Below, one piece after another: positions 32,459 through 42,725 of a stretch of 42,813 bases of DNA. The translations under genes were made by a program, and so were the position numbers. Within the stretch, counting starts at the first letter, position 1. Every line of letters starts with the position of its first letter. The stretch comes from an uncultured Bacteroidota bacterium (lineage in GTDB: Bacteria; Bacteroidota; Bacteroidia; NS11-12g; UBA9320): positions 1 through 42,813 of the forward strand of contig CAJXBI010000011.1 in NCBI GenBank assembly GCA_913050005.1, given 5' to 3'. The notes beneath the pieces are model-generated. The model saw only the letters and a list, made by a program, of their open reading frames with translations, was not told where the DNA came from and ran no database searches.

Positions 32459-33025
32459 TTAAGATTTTATAAATTTTGTAACTAAAATTTCTGCAGTGTC
32501 AAAGGTATCACTTAATATATCGTTAACAATAACTTTATCAAACATATGTTCATAATTTAACTCACTTTTAGCTTTATCTATTCGCTCTATGAATTGGTGC
32601 TCAACTTCAGTCTCTCTGTTGCGAAGCCTTTTAATAAGGATATCTAATGAAGGAGGTCTCAAAAAAACAGCGAGTGCTTGATTGCCATAAAACTTTTTTA
32701 TATTCAATCCTCCAATAACATCAACATCAAATATGACTGTTTTTCCTTCCGACCACAAACGCTCAACTTCTGATTTGAGCGTGCCATAAAAAAGTCCCTT
32801 GTAAACTTCTTCGTATTCTAAAAATTCTTCGTTTTTGAGAGCCTTCAAAAATTCATTTTCAGAATAGAAATAATAGTCCCTCCCTACTTTTTCGTTTGGC
32901 CTTTTTTGTCGCGTCGTTACACTTACAGAAAAAGCGAGGTTATCCAACTTGCTTAGCAGGTATTTCACAACGGTTGTTTTGCCACTTCCACTTGGAGCGG
33001 AAAATATAATTAATTTATTACTCAA
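32459..33025 (-). CDS. gmk: Guanylate kinase
   Basis: Phosphorylates GMP to GDP. 188 residues with the P-loop APSGSGKTT at 10-18, the GMP-binding VTTRQKRPNEKVGRDYYF, the EYEEVYKGLFYGT block, and IFDVDVIGGLNIKK. It is the middle gene of the yicC-gmk-nadD operon, with gaps of 6 and 7 bp. This gene set is frequently found together in Bacteroidota. Confidence 0.97.
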   Translation of the reverse strand: MSNKLIIFSAPSGSGKTTVVKYLLSKLDNLAFSVSVTTRQKRPNEKVGRDYYFYSENEFLKALKNEEFLEYEEVYKGLFYGTLKSEVERLWSEGKTVIFDVDVIGGLNIKKFYGNQALAVFLRPPSLDILIKRLRNRETEVEHQFIERIDKAKSELNYEHMFDKVIVNDILSDTFDTAEILVTKFIKS

Positions 33026-33031
33026 TATGAT

Positions 33032-33904
33032 TTATAAGAGGTTAAGTACTTGTTCTTTTATTTTTTCTAAATCTTCTTTCATAGCGATTACCTCTTTTTG
33101 TATACCTGGATGATTTGCTTTACTCCCCAATGTATTAATCTCTCTCCCCATTTCTTGGGCAACAAAATTTAGAGATTTCCCTTTTGGGTTATTTGCTAAT
33201 GCATCTAAAAAGTGAGAACAGTGTTCCTGTAAACGGGTTTTTTCCTCGCTGACATCTAATTTTTCAAGATAGTAAATCAATTCTTGTTCAAATCGATTTT
33301 TATCATAGCTCTCATCCTCTGCGAGTAAGCTCAATTTTTTTTGCAAACGTTCTTTGGTGGTTTGAATTCTCACAGGTTCTAATTTCTCAATTCGAGGAAT
33401 ACCTGCAGAAATAGATTTTGCATAAGACTCAAGTAATTTGGCTAGAACATATCCTTCTCGTTTTCTGAATTCATCAAATTCTTTGAAAGCTTCTTTTCCA
33501 ACTTCAAGTACAAGTAAATATAATTCAGGATCAAGGAGTTCATGATCTTGATAAATTACGTCATTCATACCTGTTGTAATTCTAAAAATATCATGATCCG
33601 GTGCATTTAATTCTTCACTGAGGGATTTTAGTTTAGCATAATATTGTTTAGCAAGAGATTCATTAATTTGGATTTCGTTATCACTTATTTTATGCTTTAT
33701 AATATGGATTAAAAACGAGGCACTTCCTCTTTCAATAAGCTTTCCAAAGGTGTTACGTATTTCGATTTCTTTTGCTATTAAGAATCGAGGTATCTTTAAG
33801 TTAATATCAAGGTATTTCCCATTTAAGGCTTTAATCTCAACCTTAACACTATATTTTTCTGTATGCACCTCAGCTGTTCCATAGCCGGTCATAGATCGTA
33901 TCAT
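33032..33904 (-). CDS. yicC: YicC/YloC family endoribonuclease
   Basis: 290 residues starting with the family signature MIRSMTGYGTAEV. The N-terminal YicC domain (about 1-155) includes EIKALNGKYLDINLKIPRF. The C-terminal DUF1732-type domain is at about 205-290 and contains KLDVSEEKTRLQEHCSHF and GKSLNFVAQEMGREINTLGSKA. E. coli YicC has been described as an endoribonuclease acting on RNA substrates including sRNAs; whether this member does so is inference. It heads the yicC-gmk-nadD operon, and a -7 box lies 10 bp upstream of its ATG. Confidence 0.94.
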   Translation of the reverse strand: MIRSMTGYGTAEVHTEKYSVKVEIKALNGKYLDINLKIPRFLIAKEIEIRNTFGKLIERGSASFLIHIIKHKISDNEIQINESLAKQYYAKLKSLSEELNAPDHDIFRITTGMNDVIYQDHELLDPELYLLVLEVGKEAFKEFDEFRKREGYVLAKLLESYAKSISAGIPRIEKLEPVRIQTTKERLQKKLSLLAEDESYDKNRFEQELIYYLEKLDVSEEKTRLQEHCSHFLDALANNPKGKSLNFVAQEMGREINTLGSKANHPGIQKEVIAMKEDLEKIKEQVLNLL

Positions 33905-33914
33905 ATTGTAACGG

Positions 33915-33922
33915 CAAATGTA
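33915..33922 (-). promoter_or_regulatory. -7 box (TACATTTG) for yicC-gmk-nadD
   Basis: The minus strand reads TACATTTG, identical to the box ahead of the dehydrogenase-like gene at 5818-5825. It ends 10 bp before the ATG at 33904, so the leader would be only about 3-6 nt. Confidence 0.55.
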
Positions 33923-33986
33923 ATTAGTAAATGGCTAGAATTTAAAAAAACGAATAAATTCAAAAACGTAATTTCTAATATTCACT

Positions 33987-34880
33987 TTAGTTTTTCTCCT
34001 TATTTATTAAAAAAAGTCCACTTATAATAAGCAGACCATATCCAATTTTTTTAATCGAAAGGCTATCTATTCCAAGAGAGATTGCAATAAGCGTTGCTAA
34101 CAATGGTTGAAGATAAATGTAACTACCTACAGTAGTAGAATTGGTATTTTGTAGCGCCCAAGCGTTCATTAAGTAGGCTAATATGGTCACACCAATGATT
34201 ACATAAATCATGGAAAAAATGGCCTTATTTGGAAGTAAGGTCCATTCTACTGTCAAGAAATCAGACGCTCCAACAGGTAAAACCATTATGAATCCAAACA
34301 TAAATAAAAATGTTGTTATCGTAATTGCATTGTATTTTTTTAAAAGCTTTGCAACATAAAATAGATAAAATGCATAACTTATGGCATTGAGCATAACGAG
34401 TATATCCCCCATTAACACATTATTATCGATAGAAAAATGAAAAATATCTACTAATAGTGCAGCACCAATAAATGATATTAGTATTCCCATGTAGACAATT
34501 GGTCTAATGGGAGTTTTATTTCCAATAGCTGAGAAAATAACGACAAAAACAGGAGCCATAAGCATAAGTACCGATGCATTAATAGAGGAAGTCATTGATA
34601 ACCCCTTGAAAAAAGCGGTCATATTAAAAGCCACTCCAAAAAATGCTGCAATGATAAGTCTCCAATAATCTTGTTTTTGTTTAATACGTTCCTTTGAAAA
34701 AAATAGATAATAGACCATAAAAAAAATCATACCCGATCCAACTCGAAGAAGTATAAATGCCGAGGGGCTGATATATTTTGGCATCGCCAATTTAGCAAAG
34801 CTGAAATTACCAGCGTAAAATAATGCTACCGCAAATAAAGCTATGTGAACAATGATTTTTTTGTTAGGAATCAACTTCAC
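33987..34880 (-). CDS. EamA/DMT family transporter
   Basis: 297 residues with ten hydrophobic segments in two five-helix repeats, the EamA layout of the drug/metabolite transporter superfamily. Typical marks are GNFSFAKLA in helix 1, LMLMAPVFVVIFSAI in the first repeat, and YIYLQPLLATLIAISLGI at the start of the last pair of helices. The substrate cannot be told; homologues export amino acids, nucleotides or other metabolites. The start is unsure. The frame opens with a GTG at 34880 that overlaps a TTAATTTG resembling a -7 box, and a TTG at 34874 is the next option. No ATG precedes the first helix. It is divergent from ruvA. Confidence 0.85.
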   Translation of the reverse strand: MKLIPNKKIIVHIALFAVALFYAGNFSFAKLAMPKYISPSAFILLRVGSGMIFFMVYYLFFSKERIKQKQDYWRLIIAAFFGVAFNMTAFFKGLSMTSSINASVLMLMAPVFVVIFSAIGNKTPIRPIVYMGILISFIGAALLVDIFHFSIDNNVLMGDILVMLNAISYAFYLFYVAKLLKKYNAITITTFLFMFGFIMVLPVGASDFLTVEWTLLPNKAIFSMIYVIIGVTILAYLMNAWALQNTNSTTVGSYIYLQPLLATLIAISLGIDSLSIKKIGYGLLIISGLFLINKEKN

Positions 34881-34969
34881 AAATTAAAGTTAATTAATGT
34901 AAAGAGTTTTGAAGTATTTATAAATTAAGATTAGTTAAATAAAGATTTTTTTTGCTATCTGAAGATTCT

Positions 34970-34977
34970 TATCCTTG
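34970..34977 (+). promoter_or_regulatory. Probable -7 box (TATCCTTG) for ruvA
   Basis: TATCCTTG differs from TAnnTTTG at one position and ends five bases ahead of the ruvA ATG at 34983, so the transcript would be leaderless or nearly so. Confidence 0.4.
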
Positions 34978-34982
34978 TACTA

Positions 34983-35567
34983 ATGTATGATTTTATTTTA
35001 GGAAAAATAGATCGAATTACACCTACCGAGGTTGTGATTGATTCAAATGGAGTGGGCTATCTGCTTCACATATCACTTAATACATTCGAAAAAATAAAAA
35101 ATGTTAACGAGGTAAAAATATATGCTCATCTCATTGTTCGGGAGGATAGCCAAACCTTATACGGTTTTGCAACTACCAACGAACGAGAAATGTATGTCAA
35201 GCTTGTAGGTGTAAATGGTGTTGGACCTAGCACTGCTCGAATGATACTTAGTAGTTTAAGTGTAGATGAAGTAATTAGTGCAATTTCAAATGCAAATATT
35301 ACTGTACTTAAAAGTATTAAAGGAATTGGCCCTAAAGCTGCCCAAAGACTGGTTGTAGAGTTGCAGGATAAACTGGGTGGAATTGGAACAGATTCTTCAT
35401 ATCAACTTAAAGTTGGAGGGCAAACAATGGAGGAGGCTTCGGACGCTCTATTAGCACTTGGATTTACCAAACAATCAATTAACAAAGTATTGATGAAAAT
35501 AACCAAAGAATCGGGCAATAATATAACAACGGAGCAGTTAATTAAAAAATCGCTACAATTATTGTAA
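34983..35567 (+). CDS. ruvA: Holliday junction branch migration protein RuvA
   Basis: Binds four-way DNA junctions as a tetramer and recruits the RuvB motor. 194 residues in three parts: the N-terminal OB-fold (MYDFILGKIDRITPTEVVID, VREDSQTLYGF); the central domain with two helix-hairpin-helix motifs (LVGVNGVGPSTARMIL and IKGIGPKAAQRLVVELQDKL); and the small C-terminal RuvB-binding domain (about 150-194, MEEASDALLALGF). It sits directly upstream of sprA, a neighbourhood also seen in Flavobacterium. The sprA -7 box overlaps its stop codon. Confidence 0.96.
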   Translation: MYDFILGKIDRITPTEVVIDSNGVGYLLHISLNTFEKIKNVNEVKIYAHLIVREDSQTLYGFATTNEREMYVKLVGVNGVGPSTARMILSSLSVDEVISAISNANITVLKSIKGIGPKAAQRLVVELQDKLGGIGTDSSYQLKVGGQTMEEASDALLALGFTKQSINKVLMKITKESGNNITTEQLIKKSLQLL

Positions 35568-35572
35568 ATTTG
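35565..35572 (+). promoter_or_regulatory. -7 box (TAAATTTG) overlapping the ruvA stop, for sprA
   Basis: TAAATTTG is a perfect TAnnTTTG and includes the TAA stop of ruvA. Transcription from about 35578 would give sprA a leader of about 55-60 nt, longer than for most genes here. Read-through from ruvA is also possible. Confidence 0.45.
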
Positions 35573-35636
35573 TCTTCCTAAAAAAATAGCCTATAAGAAT
35601 ACCCCTACTCCATTCCATAAGTTTGACAATAAACTT

Positions 35637-38600
35637 TTGATAAGTAACATATTTATAGCGAATATTCCTAGAGGATTTAAGGCTCTTTTATTTTGGTGTG
35701 TCTTTATTTTTGCAGGACTTTCAGTCAGTGCACAAATAGACAGTACTTATAAATTAATTGGCGAAAAAATTAAAAATAATCTTGATTTTAAAGATCCTCC
35801 TAACATCAAAACGTACTATAAGTATGATGCCAAAACAGGGAATTATTTAGAAATTTTAACGATTGGAGGCAAACAAGTAGGTACCAAGAAAGTATTGACA
35901 TTATTAGAGTACCTTAAAGCAAAAGAAAGACAGGATAGAAATGCCTACTATCGTAAAAAAAGTAATGCAGATAAATATGTGAAGGGCGGTGGTATCATTC
36001 CTAAAATAGCTTTAACGCCTGAAATATTTGATAAGGTATTTGGTGGTGGAATTATTGATATAAAGCCCACAGGTAGTGCTGAAGTTACGTTTGGTGGTAG
36101 ATTTAACAAAGTTGAAAATCCTACCTATGCTATCCGTCAACAACGAAATGGTCAATTTGATTTTGGCATGAAAATGCAGTTAAATGTTTCGGGTCAGATT
36201 GGAGATCGATTAAAATTGAATTGGAACTATGATACGGAAGCTACTTTTGAGTTTGAAAATCAAATGAAACTCAATTGGGGAGGCGGAGAGGACGATATCA
36301 TCAAAAATATAGAATTAGGTAATGTGAGTTTACCACTTAATGGAAGCTTAATTCAAGGTGGAAGAAATCTGTTTGGTGTCAAAACACAATTGCAATTTGG
36401 TAAACTGAAAGTTGCTGTAATTGCAACACAAGATAAAGGTGAGACAAAAGAAACAGAGGTAACAGGTGGAGCTCAAGTAACGAACTATGATATCCAAGCA
36501 CATAATTATGATGTGAATAGGCATTACTTTTTGTCACACTATTTCGCAGACAATTACGATAACGCACTTTCTCGAATCCCTATTATAACATCAAGTATTC
36601 AAATTAACTATATTGAGGTTTGGGTGACAAATCGAAATAATGCCGTTGGGAATTCAAGAAATATTATGGGTTTTATGGATTTGGGTGAAAATGAATCTAA
36701 CGCTTATCGTTCATGGGTATTAGGTAATAGTAATCAGTTTCCTGACAACAGTCATACTAATTTGTATTCAGACTATATTCGAGGACAGGATTTTTGTAAC
36801 CCTAACGACTCTCGATTAGAATTAGGTACAGATTATGAATGTTTGAGTAATGCTCGAAAACTAAATGCAAATGAATTTACTTTTCACCCTACCTTGGGTT
36901 ATATCTCTCTAAATCAGTCATTAAATAATGATGAGGTATTGATGGTTGCGTACGAATACACCGCAAATGGGGCAAACTATCAAGTAGGTGATTTAACCAT
37001 TGATAATCCACAAACAACGGGATCTAACAGTCACCTCAATCTAAAATTATTAAAACACTCAACCATCAAACCTAACCTACCAGCTTGGGGTTTAATGATG
37101 AAGAATATCTATTCATTAAACACCTATAATCTTCAGCGAGAAGATTTTACGATGAATGTAGTTTATGCAGATGACCCATCAGGAGCAGACCTCAATTACT
37201 TGCCAGTGGAGCCGACAGAAACTGCCATTAAGGACAAACAACTTATTACGGTATTAAACCTTGATAAGATCAACAAGCAACAAGAAGCAAAACCAGACGG
37301 AGTTTTTGACTTGATAGATGGAATAACCATTGATCCTTTGAAGGGTAAAATCATATTTCCTGTTAGGGAGCCATTTGGCTATTTTCTTCGTTCGAAATTT
37401 AATGATCAAGTAGAAGCTGATTATTATGCATTTGACTCCTTATATAAAACCACAAAATGGAATGCAGAACAAGATTTAAAACACAACAAGTTCTTCTTGA
37501 GAGGAACTTTCAAAGGATCTTCATCAGACCAAATTAGACTTCAATGTTATAATATATCAAGAGGTTCAGTTCGAGTTACCGCAAATGGAAATGCATTAAC
37601 GGAAGGCTCAGACTATATCGTTGACTATCAATTAGGAACAGTTAAAATTACGAATCAAGGTATTTTGAATTCTGGAGCTGCAATTAAAGCGACCTGTGAG
37701 AGTAATTCACTAATAAATATCCAACAAAAATCCTTGGTAGGAACACGTTTAGATTACAAGTATTCAGACAAACTTTTACTAGGAGCAACCTTCATGCATA
37801 TGTCTGAAAGACCATTGACAAATAAAGTTAATATTGGGGAGGAACCTTTAAGAAACTCTATTTGGGGTTTTGATGGTTCATACAATACGGATTCTCGATT
37901 CTTAACTCGGATGATTGATAAAATACCATTTATTGAAACTAAAGAGAAATCGACTATTAGTATTACAGGGGAATTTGCTCATTTAATACCTCACAAAGCA
38001 AAAACTCAAGGCGATAAGGGAACCTCATACATCGATGATTTTGAAGGGGCAGAAACTCCCTATGATTTAAAATATGTTCGAAGTTGGCATATTGCAAGTA
38101 CCCCTCAAGGACAGCCAGACTTATTCCCAGAAACATCAAATCCATTGAATGCTGATAGTAGCTATAATTCTAAAAGAGCTAATATAGCATGGTATAATAT
38201 TGATCCAATTTTTCAGAGTTCTTCTAAACAAACTCCTTCTAATATTACAACCAAGGAAATGTCTAGTCATTGGGTAAGAACAATTGTTCAAAAAGAAATT
38301 TTCCCTAATCTCCAATTACAACAAGGGCAGCCTCAGCAAATACCTACACTAGATTTAAGTTATTATCCTAGAGAAAGAGGGCAGTATAACTTTAATACAG
38401 AAGATCTCACGGAGAATGGTAGATTATCTAATCCTGAAGAAAATTGGGGTGGAATCATGCGAAGGATAGAGACCAACGACTTTGAAGCCACAAATATAGA
38501 TTATATCGAAATTTGGTTAATGGATCCATTTGTATACTCAAAATACAATCAAACAAAACACAGCACAGGTCAGCTTTACATTAATCTTGGAAGTGTTTCT

Positions 38601-41600
38601 GAAGATATTATAGTTGATAGAAAACGATCTGCCGAGAACGGCTTGCCAATCCCAGACGGGAGTTATGGTGTAGATAGTGGGGAGTACGCATTAACACCGA
38701 CAGGACAAATTATAAATAAAGCCTTTGATAATAACCCATTAGCAAGGACGTCTCAGGACATCGGACTGGATGGGATGAATGACGATGTAGAGCAAATATT
38801 GCTAAAAAATTATTTATCAGCTATTGAAACCAAATTTGGTAAAACTTCAAAAGCTTATCAATTAGCCGAAGCCGATCCTTCTGGTGATAATTATGTGTTT
38901 CCAAGAGACCCCACCTATGACGGAAAGAATGCATTGGTTCTTGAGAGATACAAGAGATTCAATGGATTTGAAGGGAACTCAACATTGGATAAATTGGATG
39001 ACGGTTCTCCTAAATCAGCAAGTACAATTCCAAATGACGAGGACATCAATCAAGATTACACAGTCAATTTGAATGAGGAGTATTTTCAATATCGAATAGA
39101 TATTGATCCTAGCCGAATGAAAATTGGAGAGAATTATGTTACAGACTCTATTCAAGTAGAAGCCAACCAAATTGATCCAGGAGAACTTCCTAATGATGTA
39201 ACATGGTATCAGTTAAAAATTCCTATTCGTCAGTATGAGAAAAAAGTGGGTGGTATCCAAGATTTTAAATCTATCCGTTTTATGCGAATGTATTTAAAGG
39301 GATTCCAAGATAGTGTGGTATTAAGATTTGGTAATCTTCAATTGGTTCGGGCTGACTGGAGGAGGTACCTAAATACATTAAAATTTCCACCAAGGGTAGG
39401 ACCACCTGTAGATCCAAATAACGAGTCTGAATTGGTTGTCTCTACAGTAAATATAAATGAAAATGGTCGCAGAAGTCCCATACCTTACAAAGTACCTCCA
39501 GATTTTAGTAGAGAAATAGACCCAACACAGCAAGGGAATGTTGAACAAAATGAGCAATCCTTATCAATAGCGGTTTGTGATTTAGGTAGAGAAGATGCAA
39601 GAGGTGCGTATCGAACACTCAATTTTGACATTCGTAACTACAAGACTCTTAAAATGTTTGTTCACGCAGAATCCAATAATGCTCAAGATGGTGATGCTAT
39701 CGCCATAATGAGGGTCGGAACAGACTTGGAAAATAATTTTTATCAGTATGAAGTACCCCTAAAAATAACTCAAAATGGAGATTCTGATCCTGGGGCTATT
39801 TGGCCAAAAGAAAATGAATTCATAGTTGACTTAGAAGAATTTTATAAACTAAAATTAAATAGACAGCTCAATCAAAAAGATAATCCTAATGGGTATTATT
39901 CAGAAAAACTTACGAATGGACACAGTATTAGCATTGTCGGTTTACCAGATTTGAGTAATGTAAGGACAATTCTGATTGGGATAAAAAATTCAGCAACAAG
40001 TTCTACTTCAGATTTATGTGCGGAGGCTTGGTTTAATGAGTTGCGACTTGTGGATTTTGCAAATAAAGGTGGGTATGCTGCAAATGCACGAATGGTGGCT
40101 AAACTGGCAGATTTTGCCAACGTTACGGTTTCGGGTAACTACCAATCAATTGGATTTGGTGCTATTGATAAAAAACTCAATGAACGTAATTTGAATGAAC
40201 AAATTCAGTACGATATTTCTTCAAATATTCAACTAGGTAAGTTTTTCCCTGAAAGTTCAGGAATAACGATTCCAATGTTTATAGGATTTAATGAAAATAT
40301 TATTAATCCAAAATTCTATCCGCTAAACCCAGATATTCTTCTAAGAACTGCTATCAATAATGCAGAAAGTGCCGCAGAAAAAGAACAAATAAGGTCAGCT
40401 GCTCAAGATTACACCTCCAGATATAGCTTAAACTTTACTAATATAAAAAAGAACCGAACATCGTCTTCAGGAGGGAAACCTTATTTCTATGACATCGAAA
40501 ATTGGAATTATTCTTTTTCATATCAACGATTATTTAGACGAAGCCAAGTCATTGAACGTAACGATGCTCGAACGTATAAATCATCTCTTGGTTATAACTT
40601 TAGTAGAAAAACAAAATCTTGGCAACCATTTAGAAAAAAATCAAAGCTTAGAAAGTATCCACTTATACGTGATTTTAATATTGGCTTAGGTCCAAGTAAT
40701 ATCAACTTTAGAACTGATGTAAATCGAAGATATGCCGAAATGAAAAATCGGGATAATGATAATTTTAGGTCTATTGTTCCAGTTTTGTTCGACAAAACAT
40801 TCAGCATAGGCAGAGTCTATGGCTGGAAATGGAATTTAGCAAAAAGTCTTGTTGTAGATTATGCAAGTTCAGCTAACTCATGGGTCGAGGAGCCGTTCGG
40901 AGAATTAAACACCCAAGAAAAAAGAGATTCATTGTGGGATAGTTTTTGGTCTTTAGGACAGTTAAACGATTTTAATCAAAAGGTAAATGTGAATTACACC
41001 TTGCCACTTCGAAAAATTAAAATTTTGGACTGGACAAAACTTACTTCGAAATATAGTGCAAGTTATGAATGGAGAAATGCTCCACCAGCATCAAAATCTT
41101 TGGGTAACACAATACAAAATTCTAGATCAATTGCTGTTAACGGTAATTTGAATTTTGTCTCCTTATACAATAAGGTGCCATTTCTGAAGAAAATAAACAG
41201 ACCACCTCCAAGAAGGAAATTAACTAAGGATTTGGATGAGAATGGAGAGGATAAAGTGAACAAAGAGGAGCAAAAAGAGACCGTGACTTCAGCAGCTCGT
41301 TCATTATTTAAATTTATTATGATGCTCAAACAAGCTCAATTTGGCGCAACATTTACTGATGGTACAACTCTCCCTGGTTTTACTCCATCTATCGATTTAT
41401 TGGGTCAAAACTTTAGTAAAAACACTCCCGGATTCCCATTCATTTTAGGAGCTCAGGATGAAACATTTAGAAACACAATTGCAGCTAATGGTTTTCTAAC
41501 AACTGACACTAATCAAATTGCACGGTACTTGAATCTTAGCTCAGTTGATATTAATGGTTCAGCCACAATTGAACCGATTAAAGGGTTTAGAATTAGTTTA

Positions 41601-42695
41601 AACTTCAATAAAAGACAAAGTTTCAATGTAACGAGTAACTTTAGATACTCTCAGACACAATTGGATTTTGACGACGTATTTTATACAGAAGTAGGGACCT
41701 TTACTACCTCATTTGGGACTTGGAATACCATGTTTGATAAATTAAATGATGACTATTCATCAATAGCATTTGATCAATTCAAAAACAACAGATACACCAT
41801 TGCCCAACGCCTTCAGGTAAGAGAATTTACAGGTAATGGTGCATATGCAAATCGGTATAATAATCAGCTAAATGTCATTGATGATAGTACAGGTTTCCCT
41901 ATTGGATTTAGTAATAAACATCAAGAAGTATTAACCCACGCTTTCATTGCAGCGTACAGCGGAAAAAATGCAAGTACTTCTTCATTAAACCCGTTCAAAA
42001 ACTTACCTATTCCTAATTGGAGAATTAGTTATAATGGACTCACAAAATTGGATATATTTAAAGAGATTTTTAGTAATATCTCTATCTCTCACGGATATTC
42101 AAGCACATTGAATATTAGCTCATTTCAACAACCTCCTTTGTATGGGATAGATAGTCTGGAACGAGGGTCTAATTTGGAAACAGAGTATCGTTTCAATAGT
42201 GGGATATCCATTATCGAACGTTTAACTCCCCTAATTGGAATTGATGTGACAACCAAAGAAGGATTGACCGCAAAATTTGAATACAAAACTTCCCGAAATC
42301 TTCAGTTGAATGTTATATCTGCACGAATGGTAGAAGTCAGAAATAAAGAAATTGTGATTGGAGCAGGGTATCGAACATCTGGATTACGATTACCTTTAAA
42401 GATGAAAGGCAACCGAATTATTTTAAGAAATGATTTGAATGTGCGTTTTGATTTTTCAATTCGAGATGGGATTACAGTAGTCCGAACGTTAGAGGGGAAT
42501 AATGGAGAAGATAGTTATATACCTACTGCAGGTATTAGAACAGTGAGCATCAGGCCATCCATTGATTATAAAATCAATGATGCACTTAATTTTAGAATGT
42601 TCTACAATAGGAATTCAAACGATCCAGTGACGAGTAATTCGTTTCCATCTGCATTAACCGATTTTGGTGTTTCAATTCGGTATACCCTTCAGTAA
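35637..42695 (+). CDS. sprA: T9SS outer-membrane translocon protein SprA
   Basis: 2352 residues, the size expected for SprA (Sov in Porphyromonas), the giant beta-barrel through which type IX substrates cross the outer membrane and which gliding motility requires. The signal peptide has the core ALLFWCVFIFAGLSVSAQ. Family hallmarks include FGGRFNKVENPTY, FDFGMKMQLNVSGQIGDRL, the KLNWNYDTEATFEFEN strand pair, and GNVSLPLNGSLIQGGRNLFG near residues 150-250. Many long amphipathic strands continue to the C-terminal VSIRYTLQ. No ATG exists at the 5' end; TTG at 35637 is the best start. The gene lies 69 bp after ruvA. It is the export channel that the sorting-domain protein at 6339-8945 would need. 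Confidence 0.95.
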   Translation: MISNIFIANIPRGFKALLFWCVFIFAGLSVSAQIDSTYKLIGEKIKNNLDFKDPPNIKTYYKYDAKTGNYLEILTIGGKQVGTKKVLTLLEYLKAKERQDRNAYYRKKSNADKYVKGGGIIPKIALTPEIFDKVFGGGIIDIKPTGSAEVTFGGRFNKVENPTYAIRQQRNGQFDFGMKMQLNVSGQIGDRLKLNWNYDTEATFEFENQMKLNWGGGEDDIIKNIELGNVSLPLNGSLIQGGRNLFGVKTQLQFGKLKVAVIATQDKGETKETEVTGGAQVTNYDIQAHNYDVNRHYFLSHYFADNYDNALSRIPIITSSIQINYIEVWVTNRNNAVGNSRNIMGFMDLGENESNAYRSWVLGNSNQFPDNSHTNLYSDYIRGQDFCNPNDSRLELGTDYECLSNARKLNANEFTFHPTLGYISLNQSLNNDEVLMVAYEYTANGANYQVGDLTIDNPQTTGSNSHLNLKLLKHSTIKPNLPAWGLMMKNIYSLNTYNLQREDFTMNVVYADDPSGADLNYLPVEPTETAIKDKQLITVLNLDKINKQQEAKPDGVFDLIDGITIDPLKGKIIFPVREPFGYFLRSKFNDQVEADYYAFDSLYKTTKWNAEQDLKHNKFFLRGTFKGSSSDQIRLQCYNISRGSVRVTANGNALTEGSDYIVDYQLGTVKITNQGILNSGAAIKATCESNSLINIQQKSLVGTRLDYKYSDKLLLGATFMHMSERPLTNKVNIGEEPLRNSIWGFDGSYNTDSRFLTRMIDKIPFIETKEKSTISITGEFAHLIPHKAKTQGDKGTSYIDDFEGAETPYDLKYVRSWHIASTPQGQPDLFPETSNPLNADSSYNSKRANIAWYNIDPIFQSSSKQTPSNITTKEMSSHWVRTIVQKEIFPNLQLQQGQPQQIPTLDLSYYPRERGQYNFNTEDLTENGRLSNPEENWGGIMRRIETNDFEATNIDYIEIWLMDPFVYSKYNQTKHSTGQLYINLGSVSEDIIVDRKRSAENGLPIPDGSYGVDSGEYALTPTGQIINKAFDNNPLARTSQDIGLDGMNDDVEQILLKNYLSAIETKFGKTSKAYQLAEADPSGDNYVFPRDPTYDGKNALVLERYKRFNGFEGNSTLDKLDDGSPKSASTIPNDEDINQDYTVNLNEEYFQYRIDIDPSRMKIGENYVTDSIQVEANQIDPGELPNDVTWYQLKIPIRQYEKKVGGIQDFKSIRFMRMYLKGFQDSVVLRFGNLQLVRADWRRYLNTLKFPPRVGPPVDPNNESELVVSTVNINENGRRSPIPYKVPPDFSREIDPTQQGNVEQNEQSLSIAVCDLGREDARGAYRTLNFDIRNYKTLKMFVHAESNNAQDGDAIAIMRVGTDLENNFYQYEVPLKITQNGDSDPGAIWPKENEFIVDLEEFYKLKLNRQLNQKDNPNGYYSEKLTNGHSISIVGLPDLSNVRTILIGIKNSATSSTSDLCAEAWFNELRLVDFANKGGYAANARMVAKLADFANVTVSGNYQSIGFGAIDKKLNERNLNEQIQYDISSNIQLGKFFPESSGITIPMFIGFNENIINPKFYPLNPDILLRTAINNAESAAEKEQIRSAAQDYTSRYSLNFTNIKKNRTSSSGGKPYFYDIENWNYSFSYQRLFRRSQVIERNDARTYKSSLGYNFSRKTKSWQPFRKKSKLRKYPLIRDFNIGLGPSNINFRTDVNRRYAEMKNRDNDNFRSIVPVLFDKTFSIGRVYGWKWNLAKSLVVDYASSANSWVEEPFGELNTQEKRDSLWDSFWSLGQLNDFNQKVNVNYTLPLRKIKILDWTKLTSKYSASYEWRNAPPASKSLGNTIQNSRSIAVNGNLNFVSLYNKVPFLKKINRPPPRRKLTKDLDENGEDKVNKEEQKETVTSAARSLFKFIMMLKQAQFGATFTDGTTLPGFTPSIDLLGQNFSKNTPGFPFILGAQDETFRNTIAANGFLTTDTNQIARYLNLSSVDINGSATIEPIKGFRISLNFNKRQSFNVTSNFRYSQTQLDFDDVFYTEVGTFTTSFGTWNTMFDKLNDDYSSIAFDQFKNNRYTIAQRLQVREFTGNGAYANRYNNQLNVIDDSTGFPIGFSNKHQEVLTHAFIAAYSGKNASTSSLNPFKNLPIPNWRISYNGLTKLDIFKEIFSNISISHGYSSTLNISSFQQPPLYGIDSLERGSNLETEYRFNSGISIIERLTPLIGIDVTTKEGLTAKFEYKTSRNLQLNVISARMVEVRNKEIVIGAGYRTSGLRLPLKMKGNRIILRNDLNVRFDFSIRDGITVVRTLEGNNGEDSYIPTAGIRTVSIRPSIDYKINDALNFRMFYNRNSNDPVTSNSFPSALTDFGVSIRYTLQ

Positions 42696-42725
42696 TCGGA
42701 TTTTTTAATAGTCATTGTCTTTGAG

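Noticed and set aside
35573-35636. Possible riboswitch or structured leader ahead of sprA
   Set aside because: The 64 bases are A/T-rich with no stable stem that I can draw and no resemblance to a known riboswitch core.
41063-41329. An 88-codon antisense frame within sprA, and similar shorter ones at 36379-36567 and 40592-40807
   Set aside because: Antisense to conserved barrel strands, with Ser/Phe/Leu-rich composition and no promoter or start context.
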